Source: Acidobacteriota bacterium
GTDB taxonomy: Bacteria; Acidobacteriota; Terriglobia; Terriglobales; Acidobacteriaceae
Assembly: GCA_003225055.1 (NCBI GenBank)
Contig: QIAU01000124.1
Span: forward strand, 155,778 to 219,777
Direction: 5' to 3'
Length of the DNA: 64,000 nucleotides
Part shown: positions 1 to 9,397 of the stretch, piece by piece
Position numbering within the stretch: the first letter of the stretch is position 1
How the letters are laid out: every line of letters begins with the position of its first letter
Translations under genes and position numbers: made by a program
The notes under the pieces: model-generated
The model's input: the letters and a program-made list of their open reading frames with translations, nothing else
Databases searched by the model: none
What the model was told of the DNA's origin: nothing

Positions 1-1
1 C

Positions 2-385
2 AACAGCGTTCAAATTCTGGATGAGCGTCTACGAATCCTGGAAGAGCGCTTTCTGGAACTTGCCACAGAGAGTGCCGACTCCCGACTGGCGCGGATGCTC
101 ATCCGCCTGCTCGGTGAGAAGAGATCTCCGGCCGGCCAGCTTGTCAAGATCAGTTTCTCCAATCTTGAGTTAGCACAAATGACAGGTATGTCGCAGTTCA
201 CCGTCAATCGACTCCTCTCAGGTTGGCAGCAGTGCGAAATCATACAGCGACAACGGAAGGCGGTCTACTTATTGGATCTCCCGGCCCTAACCCGCATCGC
301 CGGCACGAGAATATCAGATGGCTCCCCCACCCGAGCCAACGGCGCTGGGTCGTCTTCGACCGTAACGTCTCAGCCCGTTGCCTGA
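2..385 (+). CDS. Crp/Fnr-family regulator, C-terminal part (5' truncated by window edge)
   Basis: The reading frame is open from the first bases of the window and ends at TGA 383-385, so the N-terminal cyclic-nucleotide-binding-like domain lies outside. What is visible is the dimerisation-helix end (ILDERLRILEERFLELA) followed by a Crp-type winged helix-turn-helix: FSNLELAQMTGMSQFTVNRL is the two-helix DNA-reading unit and the next stretch, ending in VYLLD, is the wing. The position of TGMSQFTVNRL matches the recognition helix of Crp/Fnr proteins. Ligand and targets cannot be told without the N-terminus. The tail after the wing is low in complexity (Ser/Thr/Ala-rich). It may or may not control the downstream efflux genes. 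Confidence 0.8.
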   Translation, partial: NSVQILDERLRILEERFLELATESADSRLARMLIRLLGEKRSPAGQLVKISFSNLELAQMTGMSQFTVNRLLSGWQQCEIIQRQRKAVYLLDLPALTRIAGTRISDGSPTRANGAGSSSTVTSQPVA

Positions 386-429
386 TTCGTTCGCGGTCTC
401 GGGGAAGATCGCTCGTTCTTGTCCTCTTT

Positions 430-453
430 AATTGTTAAGCAAATTGTTAAGCA
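430..453. repeat. 12-bp perfect tandem repeat, two copies
   Basis: The unit AATTGTTAAGCA occurs twice back to back in the spacer after the Crp/Fnr gene. It is A/T-rich compared with its surroundings. It could be a slippage product or a paired protein-binding site; nothing else in the 386-680 spacer looks like a gene. Confidence 0.6.
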
Positions 454-680
454 AGAGACGGCTCTTAACTTACCCTGAAGACTTAGGATCAGTCTCTGGA
501 TCGGCCTAGATTTTCCGCGACATCATGACGATTGTCCTCGCGAGCCGCGCACCCTGTTACCACCGTACCACCAAATCCCCCCAGTGATGATCGGGATAAC
601 CGATAGCCCATTTAATCACCTTCGTTTTAATTGGCCTGGACCGGGAGCAGCCGCAAGGTGCTATATTCAAAGGCCTACAA

Positions 681-1361
681 ATGAATCTGGGGTCTCTTTG
701 CGTAAAACTCGTCGTCGGCGCTGCGCTGACTCTTCCAGCGCCTTGGGTCTCGGGACAAGACGGCCTCGAAGGCGCATGGTCGCGGGCGAATCTGGCATCG
801 CCAGCCAATCTCGGGGTGCCCTTCACTCAGACGCTTGCCGCTGCCGATTTCGACGGTGACAGCAAGGTCGATGGCGCTGTCCTTGTCGATCATGGCTGGC
901 CTCGGTCTCAGGGCAGCATCCGCACCATCGAGCTTCATTTCACCAGCCGGGAGAATGGGGACCTCACCTTTGAGTCCAACGAAACCACGCTGGCGATAGC
1001 AGCCTTGGATGTTAACAGCGACGGCGCAACCGACATCGTCGTCGAGCAGCCTTTCACCCACAAACGTCTCCACGTTTGGCTGAACGAAGGGCGCAGCGGT
1101 TTTCGCAAGGTCGGGAGCGAAGATTTTCCATCCACGGACGCGGGAAATTGCAAACCGCTGGACGTTCTTGCGCAGCGGCCAGACAGTCCCGCCCTTTGCC
1201 TGGCGGCGCAGCGTGGTTCGGAAATCGCCCTCCCGGCCGCTTGCTCTTTGTTGTACAGCTCCTCCTCCGATCACGAGCAAGCGCTACGTTTCAGATCGCC
1301 AATTGGATCGCGTGTGGTTCAACCGAGCTCACCCCGAGCACCTCCTGCATCGGACTCTTAG
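681..1361 (+). CDS. Secreted FG-GAP/VCBS-like protein of unknown function
   Basis: This 226-residue protein starts with a signal peptide (hydrophobic stretch VVGAALTLPAPWVSGQ). Two FG-GAP/VCBS-like calcium-binding loops follow: AAADFDGDSKVDGAV at about residues 53-67 and AALDVNSDGATDIVV at about 107-121. Full FG-GAP propellers have about seven such repeats, so this is either a small version or a piece of one. The last 60 residues are Pro/Ser/Arg-rich and do not resemble the family, so a frame change near position 1150-1200 is possible. It sits directly upstream of the czc operon on the same strand. Its function is unknown. Confidence 0.55.
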   Translation: MNLGSLCVKLVVGAALTLPAPWVSGQDGLEGAWSRANLASPANLGVPFTQTLAAADFDGDSKVDGAVLVDHGWPRSQGSIRTIELHFTSRENGDLTFESNETTLAIAALDVNSDGATDIVVEQPFTHKRLHVWLNEGRSGFRKVGSEDFPSTDAGNCKPLDVLAQRPDSPALCLAAQRGSEIALPAACSLLYSSSSDHEQALRFRSPIGSRVVQPSSPRAPPASDS

Positions 1362-1514
1362 GAAAAACCAATTTAAGCACTAGGGCGCCGTAAACCGGGC
1401 GCATACCTCGATATTGCCTTTTGTGGCGGCTCGCTGAGAGAGGCATGAGACGGGCCTTGTCACGCTGTCTTTCCCGAGACTGCGCGTTTGGCTGCTTGTA
1501 AGAGAAGTGAATCA

Positions 1515-2621
1515 ATGAAGCTAAATCTGGGCGTTTATCTATTTGATGCATTTGCCATCGCGCTCGGCGTGTCGCTGCTGCTGACCGGCTGTAATCACCC
1601 GAGTCAGGATCAAGCCAAAGCTGGTGGCGAGGACCTGCCGGCTGATGGCCCGGTTCGCTACGTCAAGGTCACACCGCAGACCCTGCCCGAGACACTGGAT
1701 CTTGCGGCAAAGGTACAGGCTGACCCCACGAAGATAGTACGGATTTTTCCGCCGGCAAGTGGCCGTGTTCTCTCGATCGACGTCAAGCCCGGTGACCATG
1801 TCCGCCGCGGACAAGCTGTTGCCAGCCTAAGCAGCGCCGATGTCGCCAATGCGCAGTCAGATTACGCGAAAGCCAACATCGAAGCGGAGCGTGCAACCCG
1901 AACTATGGAGCGGCAGAAAGTCCTCGTCGACCGGGGCGCTGTAGCCGAAAAGGATTACCTCGACGCACGTGCTCAAGCGGATGAGGCACGCGCGGAACTC
2001 GCCCGGGCCAAGCAGCGGCTCGACATGCTCAACGTCAGCCCTTCGGCGACAACGGATCGCGTCACGCTGGTTTCTCCCGATAGCGGTGTAGTCCTGGACG
2101 TCAGCGCTGCGCCTGGCGAGTTCTCCAAATCCCTCGAATCAGCGAATCCCTTGATCACCATTGCCGACCTCAACACAGTCTGGATCGTAGGCGACGTTTT
2201 TGAAAAGGATGTTGCCAAGGTGGGGCGTGGTAAACCGGCCACGGTCACGCTCCAGGCGTATCCCGGACAGCAATGGAGCGGCCGCATCGACTCTCTTTCT
2301 GGGGCTCTCGACGCCACAACCCGAAGTCTGAAAGTGCGGGTCGTGCTTCCCAATCGCGATCGGCGGTTCAAACCGGAGATGTTTGGGACGATTCAGGTGG
2401 AAGCCGGAGCCCATCCGGCGCTAGTCGTTCCCGCGACAGCAATCGTCCGCGAGGGCAACGCGACGATTGTCTTCGTGAAGAGCGCCGGAAAGCCGGAACA
2501 GCGGACGGTAACGGTTGGGCAGACGGTCGATGGAAATGTCGAGATTCTGACCGGCTTGCACGCCCGCGATGAAGTAGCGGCCGACGGCGCCGAACTTCTC
2601 AAGGGAGGGCCGCCCGAGTGA
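1515..2621 (+). CDS. czcB: RND efflux periplasmic adaptor lipoprotein (CzcB/CusB type)
   Basis: Membrane-fusion protein that links the inner-membrane RND pump to the outer-membrane channel, of the heavy-metal efflux group. The ATG at 1515 is preferred over the upstream TTG at 1488 because it gives a clean lipoprotein signal ending LLLTGC and has a purine-rich AGAGAAG before it. After the lipid anchor come the lipoyl/barrel-sandwich half (GRVLSIDVKPGDHVRRGQ), a coiled-coil hairpin (about residues 105-165), the second lipoyl half (GVVLDVSAAPGEFS) and the beta-barrel and membrane-proximal domains. There is no long His/Met-rich metal-binding extension. Its stop overlaps the pump gene start (TGATG), so the two are translationally coupled. 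Confidence 0.9.
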   Translation: MKLNLGVYLFDAFAIALGVSLLLTGCNHPSQDQAKAGGEDLPADGPVRYVKVTPQTLPETLDLAAKVQADPTKIVRIFPPASGRVLSIDVKPGDHVRRGQAVASLSSADVANAQSDYAKANIEAERATRTMERQKVLVDRGAVAEKDYLDARAQADEARAELARAKQRLDMLNVSPSATTDRVTLVSPDSGVVLDVSAAPGEFSKSLESANPLITIADLNTVWIVGDVFEKDVAKVGRGKPATVTLQAYPGQQWSGRIDSLSGALDATTRSLKVRVVLPNRDRRFKPEMFGTIQVEAGAHPALVVPATAIVREGNATIVFVKSAGKPEQRTVTVGQTVDGNVEILTGLHARDEVAADGAELLKGGPPE

Positions 2622-5600
2622 TGCAAGGCTTGCTCCGCACCGTCCTTCGCTATCGGGTGGTCGCCCTGATCGGCATGGCGGCATGGCTGGCCGCCGGAAC
2701 TTGGGCGCTTCTGCGGCTCGATATCGAAGCCTATCCCGATCCCTCCCCACCGCTAGTGGACGTCATCACGCAGAACCCATCCTGGTCGGCGGAAGAGATG
2801 GAACAGCAGGTCACGGTCCCGATTGAAACCGCCCTGAACGGGATTCCACGGCTCGAGTACGTGCGCTCCACCAGCCTCTTCGGACTCAGCGATGTGAAGC
2901 TGTACTTTGACTTCGACTCAGATTACTTCCGGGACCGACAGGAAGTTCTCAATCGTCTGCAAACCGTGACTCTTCCGCAGAACCTGCAGCCGCAGCTGTC
3001 GCCCTGGTCGGCCGTCGGGGAAATTTACCGCTACCAGCTCAAAGGCGATGGGTACAGCCTAAATGAGATCAAGGCTGCGCAGGACTGGTTTGTGCGCCGC
3101 GAACTGAAGCAGGTGCCGGGCGTCGTCGATGTGACCAGTTTCGGCGGCACCACAAAGCAATACCAGGCAGAGATTGATCCGCAAAAACTGTTGGAATACA
3201 ACATCACGCTTTCGCAGGTGCTTTCGGCAATCGGGGCGAGCAATCAGAACGCGGGCGGCAATTACCTGGAAGTCGGCGCTCAAAACGTCAATGTGCGTGG
3301 TTTGGGGCTGCTCAAGAGCGTGTCTGAGATGGGCGCTGTACTGATTGCCGAGCGGAACGGCGCGCCAATCTTCCTCCGCGATGTTGCCGATGTGCATGAA
3401 GGTTACCAGCCGCCTCTCGGCCGAGTGGGGCGAAACGGCGAGAGCAACATCGTGAAAGGCACGGTGCTGCTGCAGCGCGGAGAACAATCCTTGCCCGCTC
3501 TCGAGAGCCTGAGAAACAAGATTCGAGCCCTGAATGGAGGACTTCTTCCTCGCGGTATTAAGGTCGACGCGATCTATGACCGCACGTCCCTCATCAACAC
3601 CACGACGGAAACCGTGCGGCATGTCGTGCTCACCGGATTATTGCTCGTCACCCTGTTGCTCCTTATCTTCCTTGGCGATGGGCCGCTTGCATTGGTAACT
3701 GCCCTGACGATTCCCTTTGCCGTGCTGTTCGCCTTCGGGTTGATGTCGGGCACCGGACGTTCTGCGAACCTGATCTCCATCGGCGCCATCGATTTCGGCA
3801 TCATCGTCGATTCCGCCATTGTCGTGCTGGAAAACATTTACCGGCGCATGCACGAAGCCACCAGCGACGAACAGGAGCTTGATCGCATCGCCGAAGGCAC
3901 GGGGGAAGCAGCCAAGCCGGTCTTGTTCGCTACGCTTATCATCCTGGTTGCCTTCATCCCGCTGTTTACCATGCAGGGCGTGCCGGGTCGGATCTTTGCG
4001 CCAATGTCAGTGACGTACGGGTTTGCCTTAACAGGCGCCCTGATCTTCGCTCTGGTATTTGCGCCGGTTCTGGCCTCTTACCGCCGTGCGGTTCGCACCG
4101 GACACATCGCCGACACCCGTTTAGTGCATGGGCTAAAGCACCGCTACGAACGGCTGCTCATTCGCGTCATGCGAAACCGCAGATTCGTGATTCCTGTCGC
4201 GGTTGTGTTCTTGTTGGTCTCCCTCGCCCTGTTTTGGGTCATTGGCGGCGAGTTCATGCCGAACCTTGAAGAAGGCAATCTCTGGATTCGCACCACGCTG
4301 CCGCAGGATGTCTCGTTCGACTACGCCACGCGCCTGGCGGATGAGATGCGTGGCATTCTGCGCTCCTTCCCCGAAGTCGAGCAGGTCGTCTCTCAGGTCG
4401 GCCGGCCCGACGATGGCACCGATACCACAACCTTCAACAATATTGAGTTTCAGGTTGACTTAAAACCGCCGTCTTCCTGGAAGACCGCCCGCGGCAAGAA
4501 CGACCTCATCCAGAAAATGAATCAAGCCCTCCGGCGCTATCCCGGAGTGGCGTTCAATTTTTCTCAAAACATCCAGGACAACGTCGAGGAGGCCATGTCT
4601 GGGGTGAAAGGCGAGAACTCTCTCAAGCTCTTCGGTGACGACATCGACGTGCTGGCCAAGACGGCCGCGCGGATCCAGAATCGAATGGCAACCGTTCCCG
4701 GCATTACCGATCTTGCAGTTTTCCGGGAGACCGGGCAGCCGAACCTGATTATCTCCATTGATCGTACTCGGGCGGGACGCTATGGGCTGATGGCCGCCGA
4801 TATTAACGCGGCCGTGCAGGCCGCCATTGGCGGCGCGGCGGTAACGCAGATTCTCGAAGGCGACCGCCGGTTTGATTTCGTCGTTCGTTACAAGCCGGAG
4901 TATCGCCAGAACCCCGAAGCCATGAAGAACATTCTCCTGTCCACTCCAGACGGCAACCGGGTGCCGCTGGGGCAAGTGGCGGAAATCGGCTTCCGCGAGG
5001 GCGCCTTCATGGTCTATCGCGAGAACGGCCGCCGCTATATCCCGATCAAATTCAGCGTCCGGGGCCGCGACTTGGCGGGAACCATTCAAGAGGTCCGAGC
5101 TAAGCTCGAGCACGATGTTCGCCTGCCCGAGGGATACCACTACGAATGGGCCGGCGAGTACGACAGCCTGCGCAAGGAACAGCAGCGCCTCGCAATCATC
5201 ATTCCGATCACGGTCGGCATGATTCTGGCTCTGCTCTATGTCTCCTTCAATTCCATCCGCGATGCCTTGGCCGTGCTCTCGGTGCTCCCCTTCGGCATTG
5301 CCGGCGGCGTGCTCGCTCTGCTCGTCTCAGGTACACCCTTCAGCATTTCTGCCGCGGTTGGCTTTGCGTCGGTGATTGGCGTCGCGACCCTGGGCGGGTT
5401 GGTCTTCGTGGCCGGAATCCGCCGTGCCGAAGCGCACGAGCACGGCATTCAGCACTCTATCATTCGCGCCAGTGTCGGTGAAATGCGCGCCGTGCTGATG
5501 GCCTGTTTGGCTGCCGCTCTTGGCCTCCTGCCTGCCGCGCTTTCGCATGGGATTGGCGCCCAGGCACAGCAACCGCTGGCGCGAGTGGTCGTCGGCGGGA

Positions 5601-5686
5601 TGATTACAACCTTGGCGGCCATTCTGATTGTGGTTCCTGTTATAGCGAGCCTCGGGTTGGTTACCAGCGAGGCCGCGCAAGTGTGA
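2621..5686 (+). CDS. czcA: Heavy-metal RND efflux pump (CzcA/CusA type)
   Basis: Inner-membrane proton-driven pump of 1021 residues, the usual length for HME-RND proteins. It has the typical twelve membrane helices and two large periplasmic loops. The transmembrane helix 4 proton-relay motif is clear: D391, D397 and E404 in DFGIIVDSAIVVLEN have the same spacing as the essential Asp/Asp/Glu set of CzcA. The family signature GGEFMPNLEEGN follows helix 7. The start ATG overlaps the stop of the adaptor gene, with GGGAGGG-like pairing upstream. Metal specificity (zinc/cobalt/cadmium or copper/silver) cannot be fixed by eye: the DFG...D...E motif favours a Czc-like divalent-metal pump. Confidence 0.95.
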   Translation: MQGLLRTVLRYRVVALIGMAAWLAAGTWALLRLDIEAYPDPSPPLVDVITQNPSWSAEEMEQQVTVPIETALNGIPRLEYVRSTSLFGLSDVKLYFDFDSDYFRDRQEVLNRLQTVTLPQNLQPQLSPWSAVGEIYRYQLKGDGYSLNEIKAAQDWFVRRELKQVPGVVDVTSFGGTTKQYQAEIDPQKLLEYNITLSQVLSAIGASNQNAGGNYLEVGAQNVNVRGLGLLKSVSEMGAVLIAERNGAPIFLRDVADVHEGYQPPLGRVGRNGESNIVKGTVLLQRGEQSLPALESLRNKIRALNGGLLPRGIKVDAIYDRTSLINTTTETVRHVVLTGLLLVTLLLLIFLGDGPLALVTALTIPFAVLFAFGLMSGTGRSANLISIGAIDFGIIVDSAIVVLENIYRRMHEATSDEQELDRIAEGTGEAAKPVLFATLIILVAFIPLFTMQGVPGRIFAPMSVTYGFALTGALIFALVFAPVLASYRRAVRTGHIADTRLVHGLKHRYERLLIRVMRNRRFVIPVAVVFLLVSLALFWVIGGEFMPNLEEGNLWIRTTLPQDVSFDYATRLADEMRGILRSFPEVEQVVSQVGRPDDGTDTTTFNNIEFQVDLKPPSSWKTARGKNDLIQKMNQALRRYPGVAFNFSQNIQDNVEEAMSGVKGENSLKLFGDDIDVLAKTAARIQNRMATVPGITDLAVFRETGQPNLIISIDRTRAGRYGLMAADINAAVQAAIGGAAVTQILEGDRRFDFVVRYKPEYRQNPEAMKNILLSTPDGNRVPLGQVAEIGFREGAFMVYRENGRRYIPIKFSVRGRDLAGTIQEVRAKLEHDVRLPEGYHYEWAGEYDSLRKEQQRLAIIIPITVGMILALLYVSFNSIRDALAVLSVLPFGIAGGVLALLVSGTPFSISAAVGFASVIGVATLGGLVFVAGIRRAEAHEHGIQHSIIRASVGEMRAVLMACLAAALGLLPAALSHGIGAQAQQPLARVVVGGMITTLAAILIVVPVIASLGLVTSEAAQV

Positions 5687-5700
5687 GGAGGTTTGAGAAC

Positions 5701-6987
5701 GTGCTGAATCGACTACCTGCCATCCGCGTCGGATCCGGCAGATTCTTCGCCTTAACCGCATTGCTTGCCGTCTCTCTCTGCCAGGCAGCCTTCGCCCAGC
5801 CGCCGAGCTTCACCTGGGACGAGATTCGCGACAAGTTCTTGCTCACCAATCCGACCTTGCAGGCACAGGCCCAGAGTATCGAGTCCAGTCGCGCAAGCGA
5901 AATCACGGCTGGCCTGCGGCCGAATCCGCAGTTTCAAAACGACACCAGCTCCGCGACGATCGGCATTTATCAGGAGTTCGAGGTCGCGGGCAAGCGGCCC
6001 GCCCGGCTCGAAAGCGCTCGCTTGGGTACCTCTATCGCACGAACTGATTTCGCGAACGCCCGCCGAACCCTCATTTTCCATCTGCGGCAGGCCTTTGTCG
6101 CCGCCCTGCTGGCCAAGTCCGATCTCGATTTCGCCCAGAAGAATCTCGTGGATTATCAGAAGGCTGTCGATCTCAACCGCCTGATGCTCCAACAAGGGAC
6201 AATTTCTCGCGGGAGCTTTCTAAAAATCGAGCTTCAGACGCTGCAACTTCAGACCGACCTATCTGACGCGACGCTGGCATGGAAGACGGCGAAAGCGACG
6301 CTGCGAGCATTGGTGGGACCTTCCAACCTTCCGCAGGAATTCGAGGTGCAAGGAGACCTGCGGGCCATTCCGCCGGAAAGGAGCCTGTCGGAACTCCAGC
6401 AGCTTGCCCTTTCCAGCCGTCCGGACCTGAAGTCCTCCGAGACCAACAGAGAAAAGGCCTTGGCTGACCTCGATCTGGCGCGGGCCAATCGTTGGCCCAA
6501 CCCTACCATCGGCACGTCCTTTCTTCACAGCGGAAATGAGATCGGTGGGCCGAGCTGGTTTCAGCCGTTTTACCCCAAAGGCGGCGTCGCCAACGGCATG
6601 GGACTGGGAGTTGCGTCATTTTCCGTCCCGCTTTTCAACCGCAATCAGGGAGAGGTCGCACGCGCCAGGTCCGAACAGCTCAGGGCGGACTTTCTCGTCC
6701 AGGCCGCCCGTAACCAAGTCCTCGAGGAGGTCGAGACCGCATATGCCTCCTTGGAGTCGAGCCGCGATCGAGTCCGGCTCTATGAGGAGACCTATCTGAC
6801 CCAGGCCAAGGAATCGTTAGATATCGAAGAATTTTCGTTTCGCAACGGAGCCGCATCGATTCTCGATTTCCTGGACGCGGAGCGAACGTACCGCGCCCTC
6901 GAACTGGCATATCGCCAGCAACTTGCGATCTACCTGTCAAACCTCGCGCAGCTCGAGGCCGCCGTGGGAGCCCCGGTCACGCCATGA
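5701..6987 (+). CDS. czcC: TolC-family outer-membrane factor (CzcC type)
   Basis: Outer-membrane channel of the tripartite efflux system. GTG 5701 is chosen because AGGAGG at 5686-5691 lies nine bases before it; the longer GTG start at 5683 would put that site inside the gene. A signal peptide (FFALTALLAVSLCQAAFAQ) is followed by two tandem TolC repeats, seen as long amphipathic helices with Asn/Pro turns (GLRPNPQF and RANRWPNPTIGTSF) and the repeated coiled-coil segments ending SILDFLDAERTYRALE. Length (428 residues) is normal. It is only 14 bases after czcA, completing a czcBAC-ordered operon. Confidence 0.9.
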   Translation: MLNRLPAIRVGSGRFFALTALLAVSLCQAAFAQPPSFTWDEIRDKFLLTNPTLQAQAQSIESSRASEITAGLRPNPQFQNDTSSATIGIYQEFEVAGKRPARLESARLGTSIARTDFANARRTLIFHLRQAFVAALLAKSDLDFAQKNLVDYQKAVDLNRLMLQQGTISRGSFLKIELQTLQLQTDLSDATLAWKTAKATLRALVGPSNLPQEFEVQGDLRAIPPERSLSELQQLALSSRPDLKSSETNREKALADLDLARANRWPNPTIGTSFLHSGNEIGGPSWFQPFYPKGGVANGMGLGVASFSVPLFNRNQGEVARARSEQLRADFLVQAARNQVLEEVETAYASLESSRDRVRLYEETYLTQAKESLDIEEFSFRNGAASILDFLDAERTYRALELAYRQQLAIYLSNLAQLEAAVGAPVTP

Positions 6988-7101
6988 GATACGGAACATC
7001 GTTCGTAGTGAAGATCGCGGGATGAATCTTAGGAGATGCCGGAACCAAGGTTGAATTGCGCCAGAATGGCGGCACGGTTTTGCCTGCGCATGTGGATAAC
7101 G

Positions 7102-8516
7102 ATGAAATTGAGGATCATCTTGGCTGCGCTGACCCTCACACCGGCCCTGTGGGCATACCAGTCGTCTGAGACCGCCAACCTTCCTTCGGCTCCGAGCCAG
7201 ACTCAGGTGTCCAAAGACAGCGATCCAGTTACAGTGCTTCCGCAACACCAATGGAAGCGCTTCTGGTTTTCCGGGCAGATGAACATTATTGAATTGAACA
7301 GGGGCACGGTGGGTTTCGCTCCCTTTACAGCGGTCCGAGAAGCCTCCGCAGCACGGGCGAGCATGCTGCATCGCGAGTCTTCCCAGTGCATACAGCGGCT
7401 CGGCTATCGGCTGCGAGCGACATGGTATTCGACCTCGAAGAGGCCAGCGGAGGCGGTATCAGCAATTCCAATGGCGTGGCGGGATTTACTAACATCGACG
7501 TGGTCCGAATTCCTGGGGAGGGCTCGCCGCTGAGTACCGCCCCTTGCCTAGCCAGGGCAACCGTTCGCTACGTATTCCCGTTGAGTCGGGACCGGGAAGA
7601 AGCGGAACCGGGGCAGCAGGGTGTGGTCACCAGTCTGCCGGTCAGGCGGCTGGAATTTCACGTCGGTAAATTCCCGCTTCCCGATTTTCTTGACGGGAAT
7701 GCGATCGGCAGCGATAGCCACTTACAGTTCATGAACTGGACGGTCGTTAACAATGGCGCCTGGGACTATGCTGCCGACACTCGCGGCTACACGGTTGGCG
7801 TTTTGGCCGACCTCGATGCACCTCACTGGTCTTTGCGCTTTGTCGAGGCACTGATGCCGAAAATTGCCAACGGCATTGACTTCGAATGGAATCTATCCCG
7901 GGCGCGTGCGCACAACCTCGAACTGGAAGTGAGTCCCCGTCTGCTGGCGAATCGCAGCGGCAGAATTCGCCTGCTCGCGTATCGCAACGTTGCCGACCTG
8001 GGCAGCTATCGATAAGCGATCAGCGATTTTCTGGCACACCGCACCGCGACTCCGGACATTGAAGCCACTCGCCGTTTCGGTAGAACGAAAAACGGTATTG
8101 GCTTGAATGCCGAGCAGGAGCTGAGCACCTCGCTGCGCGCTTTTACCCGCCTGGGCTGGAACGACGGACGCAACGAATCGTTCGCCTATACGGAAGTGGA
8201 CCGCACCGCCAGCTTCGGGGCTGACTTCGCCGGAGACGACTGGCGTCGTAAGCACGACAAACTGGGAGCGGCTTTTGTGCTCAATGGCCTCTCGGGAGAC
8301 CACCGCCAGTATCTCGCGCTGGGCGGGCAAGGATTCCTTCTCGGCGACGGCCATCTGACCTACGGCCAGGAGAAAATCTTCGAGGGCTATTACACCGCAC
8401 ACCTGTGGCGCGGCGTGTTTGGGTCATTGGATCTGCAGCACATCAATAGTCCTGGGTACAACCGCGATCGTGGGCCGGTTTGGGTGCCGGCGGGGAGGTT
8501 GCACGTGGATTTCTAG
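7102..8516 (+). pseudogene. Carbohydrate-porin (OprB-like) gene broken by a frameshift and a nonsense codon
   Basis: The gene starts at ATG 7102 with a signal peptide (IILAALTLTPALWA). The first frame runs to WFSGQMNII. Homology then continues in another frame from about 7293 as EQGHGGFRSLYSGPRSLRS, so a frameshift lies near 7290-7298. The second frame carries long family-like stretches (SDSHLQFMNWTVVNNGAWDY, GNAIG). It is interrupted by TAA 8013-8015 inside GSYR*AISDF, where relatives have an acidic residue, and continues in the same frame to TAG 8514-8516 (GLSGDHRQYLALGGQGFLLG, PGYNRDRGP). Both lesions are single events in otherwise well-kept sequence. It follows czcC directly and was probably the last gene of the operon. 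Confidence 0.8.
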
Positions 8517-8650
8517 ACGCACGCGAGCTCAATTGAACTACGCCTCCCGTTTGTCGGCCGGTTGTCGCTCTTCGACTCATTGCTGTTTAAGTTGTAGGTC
8601 ACAGTAAATTTTGGCCCCGGCTTTCCACTCAATATCCTCAGGAGAACGCA

Positions 8651-8946
8651 ATGGCCACCGCAGCACTCCTGGAACCGGCGAGGCAAGAGTCGGGGAGGGA
8701 GGAACACGTGATCAGCCGGATACGCGGCCGGGCCGCCGGCGCTCGACGAACTCTTGATGCGCCGCTACAACCAGTTCTTGTATCGCGTGACGCGGGCCAA
8801 TTTGCCCGACGACCGAGAAGCCCAAGACGTGATGCAAGATGCATGCGTTCGTGCCTATCAAGATGTGGCTGACTCGAATTGCCCGTCACCAAGCCTTGGG
8901 CTGTTCTCGCCGTCGCTCAAGGTTTCAATCCCTCGGCAATCTCTAA
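8651..8946 (+). pseudogene. Decayed ECF-type RNA polymerase sigma factor
   Basis: Three frames must be joined to read the family. ATG 8651, preceded by AGGAGA, gives an N-terminus ending EEHVISRIRG. The frame then changes near 8725-8735 to PALDELLMRRYNQFLYRVTR plus DDREAQDVMQDACVRAYQ, which is sigma region 2.1-2.2. After a gap of roughly 15-20 residues, region 2.3-2.4 continues in a third frame from 8863 as WLTRIARHQALG with an Arg-rich tail, and stops at TAA 8944-8946. Region 4, needed for -35 recognition, is absent. The product cannot be a working sigma factor. Confidence 0.7.
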
Positions 8947-9013
8947 CCGTCCAGCGGAGACGTTATGAGCACAGCGCGAAGTGATGTTGCTAAGGTCCGA
9001 TATTTCCGAGCGG

Positions 9014-9322
9014 TTACTTCAATGCTCGGATCTCGGCGACCAGGGTTTTGATGTCGTCGGCAGTTAGCTTCTCTTTGAAGCTTGGCATTTTGGGCGTCGA
9101 GGTGCTGTTCCCATCTTCGATGGCCTTGGTCAGCTCGCTTTCTGGTTTGCCGGCTACGGTTTTCAGAGCCGGAATCTTCATGTTCGCCTTGCCTTCCGCA
9201 TTGGAACCATGACAAGGAACGCAACGGGCTTTGTAGTTAGGGTCGTTGGTTAGGTCCTCACCGCAGGCCGCCGAAACGAGCGACGGCACCAGGAAGAAGA
9301 ACGTGAACAATAGTCTTTTCAT
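9014..9322 (-). CDS. Small monohaem class I cytochrome c
   Basis: A 102-residue exported cytochrome. It has a signal peptide (LLFTFFFLVPSLVSA), one haem-binding CVPCH at about residues 34-38 and a probable Met axial ligand in PKMPSF near residue 79. It ends with the usual C-terminal helix (ADDIKTLVAEIRAL). This is the standard soluble periplasmic electron-carrier fold. AGGAGAGG lies eight bases before the ATG. It is the last gene of the cytochrome block, 75 bases after the 12-haem gene, and a hairpin occupies the spacer. A likely role is shuttling electrons within the periplasm to or from the larger cytochromes. Confidence 0.9.
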   Translation of the reverse strand: MKRLLFTFFFLVPSLVSAACGEDLTNDPNYKARCVPCHGSNAEGKANMKIPALKTVAGKPESELTKAIEDGNSTSTPKMPSFKEKLTADDIKTLVAEIRALK

Positions 9323-9351
9323 TCTTGCAGCCTCTCCTATTTGTCAATATC

Positions 9352-9369
9352 CGGCAAGAATGCTTGCCG
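9352..9369 (-). terminator. Hairpin between the 12-haem and monohaem cytochrome genes
   Basis: CGGCAAG-AATG-CTTGCCG forms a perfect 7-bp stem with a 4-base loop. It is downstream of the 12-haem gene in the direction of transcription. There is no clear T-run after it, so it may be an mRNA-stabilising or processing hairpin instead of a true terminator. Confidence 0.4.
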
Positions 9370-9397
9370 TACAAATCCGTGAGTGCAACCTTGCCGA

